From Clostridia bacterium (GTDB lineage: Bacteria > Bacillota > Peptococcia > DRI-13 > UBA5745): a stretch of 64,000 bases of DNA. Shown in pieces: positions 60,716 through 64,000 of the stretch. The notes beneath the pieces are model-generated. The model was not told the DNA's origin. It worked only from the letters and a program-made list of their open reading frames with translations, and did not search any database. The stretch's first letter is position 1. Each line of letters starts with the position of its first letter. The DNA lies in contig JAHDMJ010000018.1 in the NCBI GenBank assembly GCA_018436095.1, positions 186,001 through 250,000 of the forward strand, written 5' to 3'. The position numbers were made by a program, and so were the translations under genes.

Positions 60716-61881
60716 ATATCTCCCTCCCAATGATTGAATTTATGGTTTTTCTTAATTTCTTTTAATAAGTAAGCCAAAACTCTTTTGTCATTCTCTGTTA
60801 ATTGTACAATCTCTTCAGCTGAGTGCTTGGAATGGCTGGAAATATTAATAATTCTACTCTCGTAGGGATCGGTTTTACCGTCTGTTGTTTTGGGTAAAAT
60901 TTTACCCCAGTTTTCATAGCCCAAAAATGTTGAGGTTTTTTCCAAAATGTTTCTAAGAAAATTAAAATGATACTTTTGAACTTGTCCTGTTTCAATTGCT
61001 TTTTCAATCTCTGCTTTTAGAAATAGATGGTAGGAAAATGGAGCATCATTACTTTGAGACTCTAAGTTATATTGGCCATCTTCATCTTTTTTTAGAAAGT
61101 ATTTCTTAAATGCCGCCTTCTTGAACTCATTATGTAGCACGTTATAAAAGAGAGGGTTGTGAGTGGTAATAAGGAACTTCAAGTCAGACATACTATTTTT
61201 TATAAGCTGCGCCAAGTTGACTGCCAGTTCAATCAAGTGGTTGTCATCTAATGAACTTACAGGGTCATCTATAAATATATATTCTAAATGGTCAAACTGG
61301 TGTGTCTCCCTTTCGCTTACTTCAGGAACATTTAAAACATCAACAACTTGTTCAAGCAGTGAATAAAAAACACTCCAAACAAAACAGCTCTCTTCACCTT
61401 TGGAAATTTTAATGTTATCTGAACGCTCGTCGTTACCACGTTCATAGGAAAAAGTTACTTCTGTAAAAGCTGGTATTAGTTTTTCTCTCCCACTGTCCTC
61501 AATGGTGTACGGTGCATTAAAATGTGGAGTTAATTTAACATCAGTGTAATGTTGAAAATTTTCAATGATACGACCATCTTGGCCTTGGTCTTCAAAAATC
61601 CATTTTGTAAAAATGTTGGGTTGTATGATTAGCTTTGGTTCAATATCATTTTCTAAATCATTATCCCAATAGAACAAATCCTCTGTAAAGGCATTATAGT
61701 AAATGATTTTTTTACTGGCTAATCCTGTATCCTCTGTTTCTGCATCGCTTTTTGGTGCAATTAAATCTTTAAACTCTCTGGAAAGCCTTGTTTTACCTGT
61801 TCCGTTAAAGGCATAAATTAGCTGTACTTTTTTGCCGCTATCATTTAACTCCTGTGCAATTTCAATTAAACTTTTCCCCAT
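60712..61881 (-). CDS. prrC: PrrC-type anticodon nuclease
   Basis: 389 residues, close to the ~396 of E. coli PrrC. ABC-type ATPase: Walker A NGTGKT (26-31), signature KGEES (161-165), Walker B IFIDDP (202-207) and His241. The block [15 protein letters not shown] is characteristic of PrrC. The nuclease triad is kept: Arg310, Glu314 and His350 (RNILE, SSH). PrrC cuts tRNA-Lys at the wobble base when its partner restriction enzyme is disabled by a phage. It lies between hsdS and hsdR, the classic prr order, and overlaps hsdR. Confidence 0.9.
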   Translation of the reverse strand: MGKSLIEIAQELNDSGKKVQLIYAFNGTGKTRLSREFKDLIAPKSDAETEDTGLASKKIIYYNAFTEDLFYWDNDLENDIEPKLIIQPNIFTKWIFEDQGQDGRIIENFQHYTDVKLTPHFNAPYTIEDSGREKLIPAFTEVTFSYERGNDERSDNIKISKGEESCFVWSVFYSLLEQVVDVLNVPEVSERETHQFDHLEYIFIDDPVSSLDDNHLIELAVNLAQLIKNSMSDLKFLITTHNPLFYNVLHNEFKKAAFKKYFLKKDEDGQYNLESQSNDAPFSYHLFLKAEIEKAIETGQVQKYHFNFLRNILEKTSTFLGYENWGKILPKTTDGKTDPYESRIINISSHSKHSAEEIVQLTENDKRVLAYLLKEIKKNHKFNHWEGDI

Positions 61882-61882
61882 A

Positions 61883-63100
61883 TTACACCTCTAACTCAGC
61901 CTTTGGAAAGGTAAGCAGCTTATCACGGTAGTACTCATATTGCTGCTGCCTTGCCTTTATCTCGGCAGGTAGACCGTTTGAAATATCGTTACAAAGAGTG
62001 TCAAAACGGTCGAGAATGTCCACAATACGTTGTTGCTCGGCGAGAGATTTTTCTACATCGTTCGGGTACGGAATAGGGATTTGAATTCTTTCCACTACAT
62101 CACGCCCAATACGAGGGACATTTGCCCTTCTAACTTGAGAAAAAATATAATCCTGTTGGTTCGAGAGTGCGTGATACAAGTATCTACTATCTAAATCTTC
62201 AGGGCAAACAAGGCAATAGCAATCATCGGCAGCCCAAAAATCAACATCACTATATCCGACAGAGCCAGCTGCGCCTGCACTAATAACGAATGTTGTTTTT
62301 GCTTGGTAATTGCTTTTATCATAATATCCCAACGGTGTCATGCTGTTTTGATATACGGGATATTTGCCTTGATCGTTTAACTGACTTCTAATAACCCTTA
62401 CACCTCTTGATAAGCTTGTTATCCTTCCGAGTGCTTTCCACTCAAACTCATCACCAAAAGTTAGCAAGCTATCTCTATAATACTCATACTGCTTTTTTCT
62501 TGCTGTAAGCTCCGCTGTAAGCTCCGCTGTAAGCTCCGCTGTAAGCTCCGTGAAATTGTCCAGTATACGGACAATTTCCTCTTGCACCGGCAAGGGAGGG
62601 ATGGGGATTGTTACCTTTGCCATTTTCTCTTTTGACACATTAAATCTTGTAACACCACTTGCTGTCTTCCCAATTTGATACCTTAAATTATAAGAACGAA
62701 ATAGGTGTTTTAAAAAATCAGGCTGTATTATACTAATATCATCAAATCGAAAGAAAAAACAAAAGCTGTTAAGGTAAAGTGGCTTTTCAGGTTTTTTAGT
62801 TACAACGGATGAAAATCCACATTCATCTGGTGTTTCTGATGAACCTGTAAATACAACATCCCCATATTTAAGAGTTCGTTGATTTTCTCCTTCTGCAATT
62901 TTCACAGTATCATCAGGATTTATATTCAACGCTAGGTTTGAGTACACATTTTTATAAGTAATAAATGTTGCATTTCCATCTGTAAAATCTGTCTTTGATT
63001 TACCTGTTAATCCACCATAGAATTTTCCTAATTCACCTAAAACCTTGTACTCCACCCCATCAGGGCAAAGCTCATTTATAAGCTCCTCCAATCTGCTCAT
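61883..63100 (-). CDS. hsdS: Type I restriction specificity subunit HsdS
   Basis: 405 residues. Two target-recognition domains separated and closed by conserved helical repeats ([21 protein letters not shown] and ..[16 protein letters not shown]). The central linker holds TAEL repeats encoded by a four-copy 12-bp tandem repeat, as in type IC subunits where repeat number sets the spacer between half-sites. It begins right after the hsdM stop. Confidence 0.95.
   Translation of the reverse strand: MSRLEELINELCPDGVEYKVLGELGKFYGGLTGKSKTDFTDGNATFITYKNVYSNLALNINPDDTVKIAEGENQRTLKYGDVVFTGSSETPDECGFSSVVTKKPEKPLYLNSFCFFFRFDDISIIQPDFLKHLFRSYNLRYQIGKTASGVTRFNVSKEKMAKVTIPIPPLPVQEEIVRILDNFTELTAELTAELTAELTARKKQYEYYRDSLLTFGDEFEWKALGRITSLSRGVRVIRSQLNDQGKYPVYQNSMTPLGYYDKSNYQAKTTFVISAGAAGSVGYSDVDFWAADDCYCLVCPEDLDSRYLYHALSNQQDYIFSQVRRANVPRIGRDVVERIQIPIPYPNDVEKSLAEQQRIVDILDRFDTLCNDISNGLPAEIKARQQQYEYYRDKLLTFPKAELEV
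62502..62549 (-). repeat. 12-bp tandem repeat, four copies, in hsdS linker
   Basis: Four exact units GCTGTAAGCTCC (plus strand) at 62502, 62514, 62526 and 62538. Each adds four residues (TAEL-type) between the two recognition domains. Confidence 0.95.
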
Positions 63101-64000
63101 TTACCTTACCTCGATTTCTGCAATAATCTCATCTATCTCAGCACGAAGCCTATCTATCTTGGCTACCGTTGTCTTAATTTCTGCGTTTAACACATCGATA
63201 TCAATTACTTCTCGTGTGTTCTTTGGCTCTACATAAGTGCTAACCGAAAGATTATAATTTTCTTCTGCAATCTTATCCTTATCGACTGACTTTGCCACAT
63301 GGTCAATATCTTCTTTGCGGTCAAATAGTTCCAATATTTTTTCAATATGCTCTTCTGTTAATACGTTGTTGTTGGTCTCTTTTTTGAAAAAGTCTTCACC
63401 ACTGGCATCAATAAACTGTGTTTTCGTATCGCTTTTGTGCTTTGAAAGAACCAAAATATTAACAGCAATGGAAGTACCGTAAAAAAGGTTTGGTGCCAGA
63501 GAAATAACCGTTTCCACGAAGTTATTATCGATCAAATATTGTCTAATTTTCTGCTCAGCACCACCACGGTAAAAGATACCGGGGAAGCAAACGATAGCGG
63601 CGCGCCCTTTACCAGAAAGATAGCTAAGGCTGTGAAGCACAAAGGCAAAGTCCGCCTTAGATTTTGGCGCAAGAACACCTGCCGGTGCAAAACGGTCATC
63701 ATTGATTAGGGTTGGGTCATCGCTACCAATCCAATTGATAGAATAGGGTGGATTGGATACAATGGCATCAAAAGGCTTTTCGTCACCATATTGAGGGTTT
63801 CTTAGTGTATCTCCTAATGCAATATTAAATTTGTCGTAGTTGACATTATGCAAAAACATATTCATGCGGGCAAGGTTATAGGTTGTGTGATTGATTTCCT
63901 GCCCAAAAAAGCCGTCTTCAATGATATGAGCATCAAATTGTTTTTTCGCTTGTAAGAGAAGTGAACCTGAACCAGCTGCCGGGTCATAAATCTTATTAAT
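63101..64000 (-). CDS. hsdM: Type I DNA methyltransferase HsdM, truncated at right edge
   Basis: The frame is open to the window end, so only the C-terminal ~299 residues are seen. SAM motif [15 protein letters not shown] begins six residues in, and NPPYSINW is the catalytic N6-adenine motif IV. The C-terminal helical region ends in an [14 protein letters not shown] coiled coil. It methylates the target site as HsdM2HsdS. The upstream part and the promoter lie outside the window. Confidence 0.95.
   Translation of the reverse strand: MNKIYDPAAGSGSLLLQAKKQFDAHIIEDGFFGQEINHTTYNLARMNMFLHNVNYDKFNIALGDTLRNPQYGDEKPFDAIVSNPPYSINWIGSDDPTLINDDRFAPAGVLAPKSKADFAFVLHSLSYLSGKGRAAIVCFPGIFYRGGAEQKIRQYLIDNNFVETVISLAPNLFYGTSIAVNILVLSKHKSDTKTQFIDASGEDFFKKETNNNVLTEEHIEKILELFDRKEDIDHVAKSVDKDKIAEENYNLSVSTYVEPKNTREVIDIDVLNAEIKTTVAKIDRLRAEIDEIIAEIEVR

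Overview
The window reads as chromosome of an anaerobic, low-to-moderate GC Bacillota (Clostridia-like). The support is a PgpH-YbeY-Era-RecO cluster, MecA, ClpP-ClpX, a Rex repressor next to a trimeric [FeFe] hydrogenase, a second sensory-type [FeFe] hydrogenase, and a Tad/Flp pilus locus with no secretin. I cannot name a genus. Most of the window is moderately GC-rich and densely packed with overlapping or closely spaced genes; the last 6.4 kb is visibly AT-rich and looks imported.

Layout. 1-4.6 kb: core cluster pgpH (cut by the left edge), ybeY, era, recO and a DUF4342 protein. 4.8-6.1 kb (minus): a cytidylate-kinase-like protein and a YigZ/IMPACT protein. 6.3-15.3 kb: mecA, nth, pfkA, alr, then a compact cassette of a thioredoxin-like 2Fe-2S protein, a group C-like [FeFe] hydrogenase with PAS domain and a SpoIIE-type phosphatase, followed by azlCD and mutY. 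15.5-20.7 kb: tig, clpP, clpX, then dapA and a 58-residue winged-helix protein on the minus strand. 20.8-39.2 kb: a long Tad/Flp locus with two CpaF ATPases, two sets of TadB/TadC membrane platforms, CpaE- and CpaB-like proteins, several pilin-like or pseudopilin-like proteins, a prepilin peptidase and an 1821-residue PKD-repeat surface protein. Embedded at 28.9-30.7 kb is an odd island: a 59-residue stand-alone RRXRR/PLMP domain, a copper-amine-oxidase-like stalk protein flanked by two copies of a 22-bp palindrome, a candidate type I toxin locus and a three-way-junction RNA.

39.3-51 kb: a GntR/FCD regulator, a lipoprotein-like FAD oxidoreductase, thrC, a MacB-like ABC exporter trio, a 4-oxalocrotonate tautomerase (minus), a CCA-adding enzyme and a PlsC-like acyltransferase with a zinc-ribbon extension. 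51.5-57.4 kb: a LysM/peptidoglycan-binding protein with extreme low-complexity linkers, rex, and the hydrogenase operon (HymA, HymB, HymC) preceded by a Rex-like operator. 57.6-64 kb (minus): a type I restriction-modification locus in the order hsdM-hsdS-prrC-hsdR.

The most notable system is the last one. The gene between hsdS and hsdR is a PrrC-type anticodon nuclease with its ATPase motifs and Arg-Glu-His catalytic triad intact, and the HsdS linker carries a four-copy 12-bp tandem repeat of the kind that alters target spacing. Together these form a restriction barrier with a tRNA-cleaving backup. Second in interest are the candidate type I toxin-antitoxin locus and neighbouring structured RNA at 30.3-30.7 kb, the orphan PLMP domain at 28.95 kb, and the hydrogenase-phosphatase sensory cassette at 10-13 kb. 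No tRNA, rRNA, CRISPR array or intact insertion sequence was recognised.
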